This document shows positions 35,101-40,311 of a DNA stretch of 40,311 nucleotides, piece by piece. The notes under the pieces are model-generated. The model did no database searches, was not told where the DNA came from, and saw only the letters and a list, made by a program, of their open reading frames with translations. The translations under genes and the position numbers were made by a program. Source of the DNA: Saccharopolyspora spinosa NRRL 18395 (lineage in GTDB: Bacteria > Actinomycetota > Actinomycetes > Mycobacteriales > Pseudonocardiaceae); the NCBI RefSeq assembly GCF_000194155.1, contig NZ_GL877879.1, forward strand, positions 33,881 to 74,191, written 5' to 3'. Numbering within the stretch: the first letter of the stretch is position 1; every line of letters begins with the position of its first letter.

Positions 35101-37649
35101 ACGATCAGGACGGTAACCCGTTTGAGGTGAACGTCGAGTTCCTGATGCCGCAGGGTGTGGCGACACCGTCGACGGTCTTGAGTGAGCCGATCGAAGCCCG
35201 GCTGCGGGGTCTTGCGGGTGCGGCACACCAGGACACCGCTGGTGAGGATTCGCTGGAAGCGCAGTTCGATGAGTTGGTGGGGCCGGGTGGGGTGCCGGTG
35301 GCCGGGGGCCGGGTGCGGTTGCGGTTGTTCGATGTGCGTCCGGTCGGGACCGCTGCGGCCAAGCTGAATCTGGAGGTGGGCGCCGAGGGCGGGTTGAAGC
35401 TGGATGGTCAGGAGATGCGGGGTAGGGGCTGGGAGGGGCGGTTGCGTGGGTCGGCGTGGATGCTGTTCGGGGGCGCGTCGAGCCGGGCGTATGTGGTTCC
35501 GTCGTTGACCGGCCGGGGAAAGTTCAGCGAGGACAGCGCAACCGCGTACGGTCTGGGGACCGCGCGCCGGCGGATCGGCAGGACGAGCGGGCCGACGCAC
35601 CTGTACCGGGCGCATGGGGTGTTCGAGGTCACCAGTTACGGGGTCTCGGACGCGGTGGGGACGACGGAGCGGGTCGCGGTCAACGGGGGTGTCGAGTTCC
35701 TGCTCTCCGACGCTGTCGCGCAGCGGTTGCATACCCACCCGGTCCGGGAACCGGCAGTGGTGGGGCAGCCCCCGCGGACCCGGCATCTCGGCCTGCCCGA
35801 GGGGGTGGCGGCGAAGCCGAAACCGGTGACGGAGGTGCGTTATCCTCCGGAGTTCGTGCTTTCCGGTGCGGCGCTGGGCCCGACCATCGTCACCGAGATC
35901 TCCCACGGTCACGAGGTCGCTGGGCTGATCAAGAGCATGATTTCCGAGCATGCTCCCGGTTTCGGTTCGGGTCGCTGGCTGGAGGTCCCGACCGGGATCG
36001 CGGGGTCGGTGGAGAAACTGGCATCGGGCTCGGCGTTGGGTGCCCGGTTCGGGCATTCGGTGACGTCGGGGACGTCGTTGCTGGCGGCCCGGTCGTATCG
36101 GGGTGGCACGGAAACGATCGAGTTCGTCGTTCGTGCCCGGTACGCCCCGGATGCCCTGGCCACACCGGACAAGGAGATCAAGTCCGACACGTCGTTCCTG
36201 AACACCGAGAAATGGGGGCGGACGGTGTCCCGCTCAGGCGGCGGCGGGGGTGATGTGGGTCTGCTCGTGGCCCGTAAGTTCGCGGGTAACACGCGGCGGG
36301 CGGGCGCGCACCCGCAGGTGGGTTATGGCAGGGAATGGTCGCGTGGCCGGCGTGACACCGAAAGCGAGACGTTCAAATCGCGGGTGCTCGGGACCGACGC
36401 GGTCGCGTATTCCTATACCTGGCCGACCTGGTTCCAGGTCGAGATGTACCGGGCGTGGACCCCCAACGCGGTGCTCAACACCGTGCTGCTGACCGCGCCG
36501 AAGCGGGGGATCGAGATGTGGGCGGCGATGCGGGAGGACACCCGGGCCCCGCTCCAGCGGCGGTTCACCGGCGAGGGCACGGCGCTGTTCACCATCCCGG
36601 GGGGCCTGACCACGACCACACCGCCGGTACCACGCCCGGTGCGTATCAGCGGCCGGCTCGTGCCCGCGGGCGGCGCGAGCAACCTGGGGCCGCTGCCGCG
36701 GGATCTGCGGGGGGTGGACGTCATCCCGCTGGCACTACCCGGCAGCGAACGGTTGTTTCCCTGGCTGGCCGCGGTGCTGGCGCATCCCGCACCGCAGCCC
36801 GCCGATGACACCGACCCCGACAGTGCGCAACTGTCGCTGCGCGCGCCGGCCGGTCACGGCTGGATCCGCCCGGCGACCCTGCCCGCGCAGCTGCTGTGGC
36901 AGCTCGGCGGGGAAGAAGGCCTGACCGCGATGACACCGGAGCTGCTGCGGGACCCGGTGCTGTTCCCCGCGATGATCGAGACCGGGATGGTCTGGGACGA
37001 CGAGCATGGTCTCGCGGTGCGCCTGCGGTTCGCCGAGGTCGAGTACGTCGATTCCTTCACCGCGACCGGCGAGCTGTCCCAGGAACAGAAATCCGAGCAG
37101 GAACTCACCCACTCCGACACCGGCAAGAGCACCGCGGCGCTGCTCGGGCTGGCCACGATGGACGCCGGCGCGTCCGGAGCGAACACCGATAAATACGGCA
37201 AACTCAGCGGGGACCTGCTCCTTCCCGGCGAGACCAGCACACTCGACCCCTCCGGCGGGGCGTCGGGCACCTGGTCGAACCCACGCGTGCAGATCTCCAC
37301 CCGCGGCACCACCCGCGAGATCACCACCGAGAAGAAAGGCACCTACCACGTCTACCGCGCCGGGAAAGCGATCTACACACTCACCGACCGGACCGAACAT
37401 CGTTTCCTTTTCTCCGCCCTGCCAGGAAAACTGTCCGAAGTCGAGGTGACCATCGACAACGGCGGGTACTTCGCTGTGGAGTCCACCCAGGCAGCCGCGA
37501 AGAACCTGCCCGGACCCCCACCCGCCCCGGCCCCACCCGCCTCGGCCCCACCCACCCACACACCCCTCCCAGCACCGGCCACGCTCCCGGAGGTCTGGAC
37601 ACCCCACACCGACGATGAGGACGCCGCCGCGCTGCTGCCCAGGATCTAA
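23064..37649 (+). CDS. Giant modular repeat protein, about 4861 aa, probably N-terminally truncated
   Basis: An uninterrupted frame, numbered from ATG 23064, which has no ribosome-binding site and lies mid-module, so the true N-terminus is lost or elsewhere. Residues 1-~1530: repeat modules. ~1533-1730: acidic Ser-rich linker and RGEIGRAREVGWSGDDEL. ~1731-1850: coiled coil. ~1853-2000: two LADFRPDVRAQ domains. ~2003-2170: lonely-Cys-like domain (Cys2075, FLGCGALRRP). ~2190-2400: basic/Leu-rich coiled coil. ~2414-2609: tandem 97-aa repeats. ~2651-2820: second lonely-Cys-like domain (Cys2724, RLYACGVSEEF). ~2863-3090: long coiled coil. ~3093-4800: beta-rich region with a charged Glu/Thr linker at ~3870-3920. 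The tail is Pro-rich (PGPPPAPAPPASAPP). No toxin tip is visible. It resembles giant secreted actinobacterial polymorphic-toxin carriers; function is inferred from that class only. Confidence 0.7.
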   Translation: MAHELMTSPPKLRDQQVQELRGKLVRYLAGDLSGGADSSSADNLLSATVTAVPGIDAVASRGRQSYHRRVAIGKALSGLRDDAAVERLLRDEARAEGLLGRYDTRLDLEVRFNRGKTWAAPIIGEVRRKLTSDLEASVNSLRQILAEAETTTGLRIEYEAKIAMWLPINQHTGVNEIHRRAGEAAAAVPVLREQRQLHNLTAVRDWDKRYKLAEAQLDEWAGIAGREVVAGLLADADGVLGPLKVSRRFRVVLAQWLGEHPGDWRGAQAVRGELAGYLAGDPVIGLAVSGLTRDVFEAVRAEEQRWQGGGAGNQADAGAIAVSMVRGLDDDPALRVISEVSSVRRTFADAGRALRQLADQQGQGVVDGLYAAADEVLGSLKESRPFRDVMAHELLTNPRDDQQVQDLRWKLVRYLSGDLGGGADLSAEDLLSATVAPGLGRSLSDAMQVYRRRVAVGKALSGLPDDAAVKRVLRNEALEDALHRDYTTADLGNRFNRSEDWGRKVFDDLKPQLIADLQAAVGSLRQILAEAATDPELRKEYEDKIAKWSDLKGVRVNTIRTRAKQAVAAVGWLRRTNATWELREIFTAADDGLAQLEALHGRDHVGRAFAYVDLHFGGMQDDQSRKAVAHRLLTNGGQIADAQAFLQRLHHLKLAAPEDQAAGRSGESSAAAELSELIGNANAGLDSMREQGLPVDQLMVEVQSSMGALGGHEGLRNVMAHHILSHPGDGEGTVELNRKLRELAVRDWDERYERAQAQLDEWDRIAGGGAVARLLADADGILGPLKVSERFRVVLAQWLGEHPGDWRGDKRYERAEAQLDEWAGIAGRGAVDRLLADADGILGPLAVSGRFRVVLAQWLGEHPGDWRGAQAVRGELAGYLAGDPDFGVAVSGLPPGAFEEARAEETRRQADHGGNQAEVVAPMVRGVDDDPALRVISEVVSVRRTFADAGRALRQLADQQGQGVVDGLYAAADEVLGSLKESQPFRDVMAHELMTNPRDAQQVQDLRSKLVRYLSGDLGGGPDLSAAEGLLSAAMAPLPGNARSEAMRTYLRRVAVGKTLSGLPDDVAVNWVLRKEAFADALREDYSKETLRARFNRGAEWTRKVLDDVRQQLRSDLVAAVGSLRQTLAEAEADTDQRNKYEAKIAKWSEPENEPANTIRRWVAEVEEAAAVLRGEREQSQNDPTPLRRDRAPMVRGVDDELEPSVIHRIDSVNRTFADAGMALRQLAGGKLKEFRDVMAHELMTTPPNLPNPQGDQQSRELRSKLVRYLAGDLSSGADPSTADNLLSGSAPQEPGNERSKERQVKWRRMAVGKALSGLPDDHAVERMLQNAAREDALREDSDAPDWGDQFNRSREWVRDVLRDVKRQLTSDLKDSVESLRQIMAEAGPETGTNLWNEYESKIKQWLDIKPQLHVKTIRRRAEEAAAAAREVRERRRNNAMWEMWKIFEAADDGLGQLEALHGRDHVGRAFAYVDLHFGGVQDDQSRKAVAHRLLTNGGQIWNRLPFLERLHHLKVAASAVIAGAGPEPGRDLLSESTEDVSSDAETDDTESVSDEAERAELLERLDRLRGDAEPSESHRSSGLREFGGRSARSDEEFLAGDSLESMESSSDSDVSESWLDLGDSRGSVSSLKSSVADVRGEIGRAREVGWSGDDELAARRIVHGTHDIEGLARGDAAVSLEDVVALVAAKHHELGDDHQDQVVEFSQSLAESLGTEGTGLTIHAGAEEKSLDERLAVVEASVEQLIAQKAQKAEKAQKAQKEERESRVARLRGALEQLQARQAALGALQAWKWVLQVDPDALSETQAGLRKEWEALPGRIAAVQVELAAQERPVAESSAAGSMPAATPASAVELAGLVGRMEEHLAALPADFRPDVRAQVAELRNAVQQESWTPEELRQIGPKVEGLRAAVEEYLQNSRSEQIQAGNTAVVKPAVVVELEGLIGRVEESLAGLPADFRPDVRAQIATARAAVQQESWSPEQLQRMGSKLRGMRAAEQWLRVEPVMFLEGDSWMVERAVRGARGLRGVQVVGAHVSPDEWAVLPDGRLETPEDFAKRVRADKRFVPGLPVAFLGCGALRRPVEGGASFADRFADALGAEKLWVTDVDVWQTDDAAIHATETIVTLDGRVLPKFVNGEGTGRWFLRSSDGGLVEHGSELRAGVNGSTVRRYAEEAHPTPVIKWTGTSRRRQKSAEERARDAANLRAKRAHRKAALVERVKQLEASLETATSSQASLAGLPESVLQADWEELSDADAARRRQWESVLQADWADLSDADAANRAQWEALQKSKENTQTELNAIAGAKEAERVAHLAAQNRYRDSIGRDKERQIIRNSRRRKRAAQLRALLEEDKSSQASLEALPESDAGLWSQRKGLQNRIQANQARLSKIESKLEAARVAAERRVAALSGEEGSSSAVGSLAGAESAEVVKPAEVVELAGLVGRMEEHLAALPADFRPDVRAQVAVARAAVQQEGWTPVELQRIGSRLRGMRAAEEWLRDAQGLVSGGGDSLSAVGSLAGAESAEVVKPAEVVELAGLVGRMEEHLAALPADFRPDVRAQVAVARAAVQQESWTPVELQRIGSRLRGMRAAEEWLRDAQESVSGEGDSSSAVGSLVGAESAEVVMPDVPLPSAVSALRDSGVSEQAVGWDVAEIPAGIAVSPSDLGEDLRVVTRGLPVEDGVLAVVVKGDGRGGVLIGGESADAQQLAGLVRSEMGGQRSIRLYACGVSEEFAQALDEASGVEVIWTRGIVWFGPETTPFASMVGGWHLDEHSMMRPDYSQGAWETTRSGEWPRGQSPSDVSLPSGLPGLSPHWVHLRAETVSQGAWETTRSGEWPRGQSPSDVSLPSGLPGLSPHWVHLRAETARFRAEPLADLALLRESGQAAQVAEARREITTAGDQLSQIYSLVDVPVPEVPPTTVTAADSAETDALLKAVTEESTSAAGSVGRAQRQAERLTAAQRDLMAARQWQADLRAELDAARQDLIQKRAALGGAREKVRLLRDQHEDEGPARDALLAQRVDAAARVEVAGAEFAVVRERVDGLVVADREAGDRVAEVGVRVENERGATAEAVDSAVRAVAAARVAADRADVTVRQVDLPSYVAEGAMGSGKVWKAGRVDAEDVLAALPEGVREAARGVVEELFSEAQVARTLRRVADEGIRFEAGSRELHLRFERTAAVPVPLVKGEGFTEWGIRSADASRTVGQEGGPQYVLPAVMPNMLGAATRGVARSWVFNPSVRPSLGTNEQRNVVSTTEFSRGINSRPAERQSVQVPERHFVVDGRFVIDVREGGDPPRTYRSEVISDVALIRFYGEDTPPAVVNPGLGGAVLPVPASALHEVFVVPQAAAVRGIRERVLGGLPLPKAGVEVRDSVSRELAEDAVIVKFGEITGGGYRSSPLRLPGARLNTVSLEVSAELRSVRRVDGRVVPDVNLRQIAGGDRKSDSSVVRSASAEASVSVGPGLATELDEQRRGLGAYTMVTPLTVSGAAESGETLTQVLGSSAGTKTVASVEGDAVLVEAVLDVRVERFSTDPELEGSDTVGEKVFLWMPVEEFARLEEISAAYSALRVAEERGARGEGLVVPAGLRERRDFRDLVDRVGSGVSGSVGEIGAGKRDAGRVAGSAERLALSIVADFGQRPEITIPVGQRRQPDLLAAGKSTGGGVVDRAPGIERVLPEVRRMVREVVGDELRSLNHDMRSVVETVLSSAFGAPGLFGEFSGELRGASETVRIGDRLVTIEVRPELGALVGTGRVGKTNVDATARNTIRGEVKAKAGTKHRVGVESGATIGTQRQDFWRTLGFLASVSAQFSHGYSSTLGQSHKVHRRARFVGPAVTFDRLVTWSISVSVKDSIPQPQQPQPQTGQAGSQVEQVESERAEPWTEHVESRAGQPEAWTGRADSETERVDSETGHVEPGAGWVRPWYRRLGLFGGRADRSGVPGGSDIELDILSGDFLTADSDSDTVGSFGVVSTIGGATTATGTVAGWARVLVPEPLAPTTPQGDLSGLGAVVRDFDYDDQDGNPFEVNVEFLMPQGVATPSTVLSEPIEARLRGLAGAAHQDTAGEDSLEAQFDELVGPGGVPVAGGRVRLRLFDVRPVGTAAAKLNLEVGAEGGLKLDGQEMRGRGWEGRLRGSAWMLFGGASSRAYVVPSLTGRGKFSEDSATAYGLGTARRRIGRTSGPTHLYRAHGVFEVTSYGVSDAVGTTERVAVNGGVEFLLSDAVAQRLHTHPVREPAVVGQPPRTRHLGLPEGVAAKPKPVTEVRYPPEFVLSGAALGPTIVTEISHGHEVAGLIKSMISEHAPGFGSGRWLEVPTGIAGSVEKLASGSALGARFGHSVTSGTSLLAARSYRGGTETIEFVVRARYAPDALATPDKEIKSDTSFLNTEKWGRTVSRSGGGGGDVGLLVARKFAGNTRRAGAHPQVGYGREWSRGRRDTESETFKSRVLGTDAVAYSYTWPTWFQVEMYRAWTPNAVLNTVLLTAPKRGIEMWAAMREDTRAPLQRRFTGEGTALFTIPGGLTTTTPPVPRPVRISGRLVPAGGASNLGPLPRDLRGVDVIPLALPGSERLFPWLAAVLAHPAPQPADDTDPDSAQLSLRAPAGHGWIRPATLPAQLLWQLGGEEGLTAMTPELLRDPVLFPAMIETGMVWDDEHGLAVRLRFAEVEYVDSFTATGELSQEQKSEQELTHSDTGKSTAALLGLATMDAGASGANTDKYGKLSGDLLLPGETSTLDPSGGASGTWSNPRVQISTRGTTREITTEKKGTYHVYRAGKAIYTLTDRTEHRFLFSALPGKLSEVEVTIDNGGYFAVESTQAAAKNLPGPPPAPAPPASAPPTHTPLPAPATLPEVWTPHTDDEDAAALLPRI
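25010..25290 (+). repeat. 281-bp block identical to 21911-22191, copy 2
   Basis: Here the block lies in frame between QRLHHLKLAAPEDQ and the next module start DWDERYERAQAQLDEW, which looks like its native context. Confidence 0.9.
27425..27870 (+). repeat. Near-identical copy of 19434-19896
   Basis: From GCAGTTGRAAGCTCTGCACG through the acidic stretch to GGCTGGCGACTCG the two regions differ at only a handful of bases, apart from the 20-bp duplication in the upstream copy. After this point the downstream copy has an extra acidic insert (LESMESSSDSDVSESWLDLG). Confidence 0.85.
30303..30905 (+). repeat. 291-bp tandem repeat, about 2.1 copies
   Basis: Units start at 30303 and 30594, with a partial third at 30885. 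Each encodes 97 aa: SAVGSLAGAESAEVVKPAEV, ELAGLVGRMEEHLAALPADF, then RIGSRLRGMRAAEEWLRDAQ. Copies are almost identical, so the expansion is recent. More divergent relatives lie at 28621 and 28876 and, broken, at 20745. Confidence 0.9.
31395..31650 (+). repeat. 129-bp exact tandem duplication
   Basis: TCGCAGGGTGCCTGGGAGAC starts at 31395 and again at 31524. The two 43-aa units (SQGAWETTRSGEWPRGQSPS and on to HLRAETV) are identical over almost their whole length. A third copy of 110 bp lies at 21804-21913. Confidence 0.95.
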
Positions 37650-37652
37650 GGA

Positions 37653-39247
37653 GCGGTTGAAGGAGTGGGTTGTGCTGGCTCAACAGGTGGGAGGGGCGGA
37701 GACGGTTGAGGCAGGACTGGAGTGGGTGCATCGGCAGGGGTTTGGGGTTGATACCGGGGCTTGGGGGGAGGCGTGGCGTGGTCATGGGGTACTGGTCTCC
37801 TGATTTTGAGGATGAGGGGGATCCATTCTCGTGGGAGGGGTTTGACGGTGTTGGTGAGCGGGATGTCGCCGGCGATCTGGATCTGTTGCCGGTGGATTGG
37901 GAGAGGTTTGCCGAGTCGGAGGGTTGGTCGGAGGTCGAGGTGGCGAGGTTGCAGTTGGCTGCTGCGGAGCTGGTGAGTCCGCTGTAGGCGCGGTTGTATG
38001 AGTGGGTTGTGCGGGCTCAAGAGGAGGGAGGGGCCAGGACGGCTAAGGCAGGACTGGAATGGGTGCGTGGACAGGGGTTTGGGGTTGACACCGGGGCTTG
38101 GGGGGAGGCGTGGCGTGGTCGTGGGGTTCTGGATCACTGGTCTGCTGATCTTGAGGATGACGAGGATCCAGTCTCGTGGGAGGCGTCCGACGGTGTTGGC
38201 GAGCGGGATGTTGCTGGCGGATGCGTGGCGTGCTGCGGCTGGGAAGGGGAAGCAGGTTCAGCGGCCTGGGGTAGCTAAGGACCGGTTGAATGAGTGGGTT
38301 GTACGGGCTCAAGCGGAGGGTAGGGCCAGGACGGCTGCGGCAGGACTGAAATGGGCGCGTGGACAGGGGCTCGGGGTTAAGAGAAATGTTTGGTGGGATG
38401 CGTGGCGTGCTGAGGCTGGGAAGGAGAAGCGGGTTCGGCGGCCTGGGGTAGATAAGAAGCGGGTGTATGAGTGGGTTCTGCGGGCTCAACAGGAGGGAGG
38501 GGCCAAGACGGCTGAGGGGTCGGCTGCGGGTGATGTGGCCGCCTCTGGGCAGCAGGGTGCTGATGCGGGAACGGCGAAGCGGGTTCAGCGGCCTGCGATA
38601 GATAAGGCGCGGTTGAATGAGTGGGTTGTGCGGGCTCAAGAGGAGGGAGGGGCCAGGACGGCTGAGGCAGGACTGAAATGGTTGCATGGACAGGGGCTTG
38701 GGGTTGATACCAGGAGTTGGGGGGAGGCATGGCGTGCTGCGGCTGGGACGGAGAAGCGGGTTTGGCGGTCTGGGCTAGATAAGGCGCGGTTGTATGAGTG
38801 GGTTGTGCGGGCTCAAGAGGAGGGAGGGGCCAGGACGGCTAAGGCAGGACTGGAATGGGTGCGTGGACAGGGGTTTGGGGTTGACACCGGGGCTTGGGGA
38901 AGGGCACCGCCAACCAGGGGTCGGCTGCGGGTGGTGTGGCCGACTCTGGGCAGCAGGATGCTGATGCGGGGAAGGCGAAGTGGGTACGGCGGCCTGCGAT
39001 AGATAAGGAGGCGTGGTTGAAGGAGTGGGTTGCGCGGGCTCAAAACGAGGGAGGGGCCAAGACGGCTACGGCAGGACTGAAATGGGCGCGTGGAAAAGGG
39101 TTTGGGGTTCACAATGGGGCTTGGGGGGAAGCGTGGCGTGTTGCGACTGGGAAGGGGAAGCGGGGTCAGCGGCCGGAGCGGTTGAACGAGTGGGTTGCGC
39201 GGGCTAAAGAGGAGGGAGGGGCCAGGACGGCTGCGGCCAGGACCTGA
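37653..39247 (+). pseudogene. Frame-shifted helical-repeat gene fragments
   Basis: The repeats stay open but in changing frames. The first copy is followed, after an 8-bp deletion at ~37792 relative to 40033, by YWSPDFEDEGDPFSWEGFDG in another frame ending at TAG 37985-37987. The next copy (from 37994) continues in that frame, then a third frame carries copies 3-6 from about 38210 to 38890, and a return to the second frame at about 38894 runs to TGA 39245-39247. No start codon with a ribosome-binding site is evident. Two segments (38517-38680 and 39806-39960) are nearly identical. Reads like a once continuous gene, or spare cassettes of the gene that follows. Confidence 0.55.
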
Positions 39248-40311
39248 GAATGGGGTGGTGCCGGGGTCGCGATTAGGAAAACGGTTTGGTGGGATGCGTG
39301 GCGTGCTGAGTGGGTTGCGCGGGCTCAAGAGGAGGGAGGGGCCAGGACGGCTGCGGCAGGACGGAGATGGCTGCGTGGACAGGGGATTGGTGTTCACACC
39401 AAGGCTTGGGGGGAGGCGTGGCGTGCTGCGACTGGGAAGGAGAAGCAGGTTCAGCGGCCTGGGGTAGATAAGGAGCGGCTGTATGAGTGGGTTCTGCGGG
39501 CTCAACAGGAGGGAGGGGCCAAGACGCTTGAGGCAGGACTGGAATGGGTGCGTGGGCAAGGATTCGGGGTTAACAAAAATGTTTGGGGGGACGCGTGGCG
39601 TGGTCGTGGGGTTCTGGATCACTGGTCTGCTGATTTTGAGGATGACGAGGATCCATTCGTGTGGGAAAGGGGCGTTGGTGAGGGCGATGGTGGCGGCGTT
39701 CTGGGTTTGTCGCCGGTGAATGGGGCCTCGGAGCGGGAGGAGGGGGAGGTGTATCCGGGTGAGTCGCAGGCTGGGCCGTCGACGGTCCAGGCCACCGCCA
39801 ACCAGGGGTCGGCTGCGGGTGATGTGGCCGCCTCTGGGCAGCAGGGTGCTGATGCGGGAACGGCGAAGCGGGTTCAGCGGCCTGCGATAGATAAGGCGCG
39901 GTTGAATGAGTGGGTTGTGCGGGCTCAAGAGGAGGGAGGGGCCAGGACGGCTGAGGCAGGACTGGAGTGGGTGCATCGGCAGGGGTTTGGGGTTGATACC
40001 GGGGCTTGGGGGGAGGCGTGGCGTGGTCATGGGGTTCTGGATCACTGGTCTCCTGATTTTGAGGATGAGGGGGATCCATTCTCGTGGGAGGGGTTTGACG
40101 GTGTTGGTGAGCGGGATGTCGCCGGCGATCTGGATCTGTTGCCGGTGGATTGGGAGAGGTTTGCCGAGTCGGAGGGTTGGTCGGAGGTCGAGGTGGCGAG
40201 GTTGCAGTTGGCTGCTGCGGAGCTGGTGAGTCCGCTGTTGTTCGCTCCGCAGTTTGTGGGTGTGAAGCCGCCGGAGCGGGTGGCGTTTGATTTGGTGGTG
40301 GATCAGGTTGC
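39248..40311 (+). CDS. Helical-repeat protein, open at both ends within the window
   Basis: The frame is open from the stop at 39245-39247 to the window edge with no ATG near its beginning, so it is either a 5'-truncated gene or the interior of a larger one. It contains three repeat copies (39308, 39476, 39899). Between them lie an acidic stretch (HWSADFEDDEDPFVWERG) and a linker (ANQGSAAGDVAASGQQGADA). A distinct domain then begins (DLDLLPVDWERFAESEGWSE, then LLFAPQFVGVKPPERVAFDL). That last part is cut by the window. It resembles no family I can name. It probably continues as another giant-protein gene downstream. Confidence 0.5.

Larger units (their letters stand above)
37653..40311 (+). 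repeat. Array of 11 copies of a ~59-aa helical (HTH-like) repeat
   Basis: Copies begin near 37653, 37992, 38283, 38460 (truncated), 38611, 38788 (truncated), 39014, 39180 (truncated), 39308, 39476 and 39899. The core is RLNEWVVRAQEEGGARTAEA then GLKWLHGQGLGVDTRSWGEA and WR. Adjacent complete units are 177 bp apart. The pattern of three short helices with conserved Trp and a Thr-Ala-x-Ala-Gly turn looks like a small helix-turn-helix-type fold, which is inference. Confidence 0.8.

Noticed and set aside
1..40311. tRNA, rRNA or riboswitch
   Set aside because: No cloverleaf, rRNA-like or known riboswitch core was recognised by eye on either strand.

Overview
The window is high-GC DNA typical of a filamentous actinomycete, most likely Pseudonocardiales or Streptomyces-like. 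The evidence is the GC content, the GTG/TTG starts, an Scr1-type HTH regulator paired with a DUF397 protein, an IS110 remnant, and very long repetitive toxin-like ORFs. It has three kinds of content: (i) decayed and recombined pieces of giant polymorphic-toxin-like genes at both ends, (ii) a small regulator island, and (iii) a compact biosynthetic cluster between them.

Layout. 1-4520: remnants of giant-protein C-termini in several reading frames, with two copies of a papain-fold Tox-PL domain (one lacks its catalytic-His end, the other carries single-G frameshifts). 4525-6710: two small translationally coupled minus-strand genes, divergent from an Scr1/DUF5753 regulator and a DUF397 gene, closed by a perfect 19+19 bp terminator. 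6740-14833: a biosynthetic cluster. An aromatic ammonia-lyase (tyrosine-type active site) and a P450 lie on the minus strand. A tightly packed plus-strand operon follows: SDR, ACP, short AMP-ligase, ketosynthase fused to a half-ketosynthase, and FAD monooxygenase. 14834-15474: terminator, 28-bp palindrome, five 21-bp tandem repeats and an IS110 transposase stub. 15475-16749: a YrhB/Imm35-plus-papain-fold protein, a probable toxin-immunity gene. 16883-37649: a giant repeat locus ending in one uninterrupted frame of about 4861 codons. 37650-40311: an array of 11 copies of a roughly 59-aa helical repeat in shifting frames, still open at the window edge.

How parts may work together. The biosynthetic genes fit a route in which an aromatic amino acid is deaminated to an aryl-acrylate, activated, loaded on the ACP, extended by the KS and reduced or oxidised. 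No acyltransferase, dehydratase or thioesterase is in the window, so the product is unknown. The giant locus looks like a recombination-driven repertoire: modules of roughly 500 aa are repeated eight or nine times, share exact tracts of up to 281 bp, and join at short homologies. The frame flips 2-0-2-0-2-0 along the locus while each segment stays free of other stops. One excursion is bounded by a 20-bp duplication and a 20-bp deletion that cancel each other.

Limits: everything is read by eye from one sequence. Domain names come from motif recognition, not searches. The frame breaks in the repeats could be partly assembly error.
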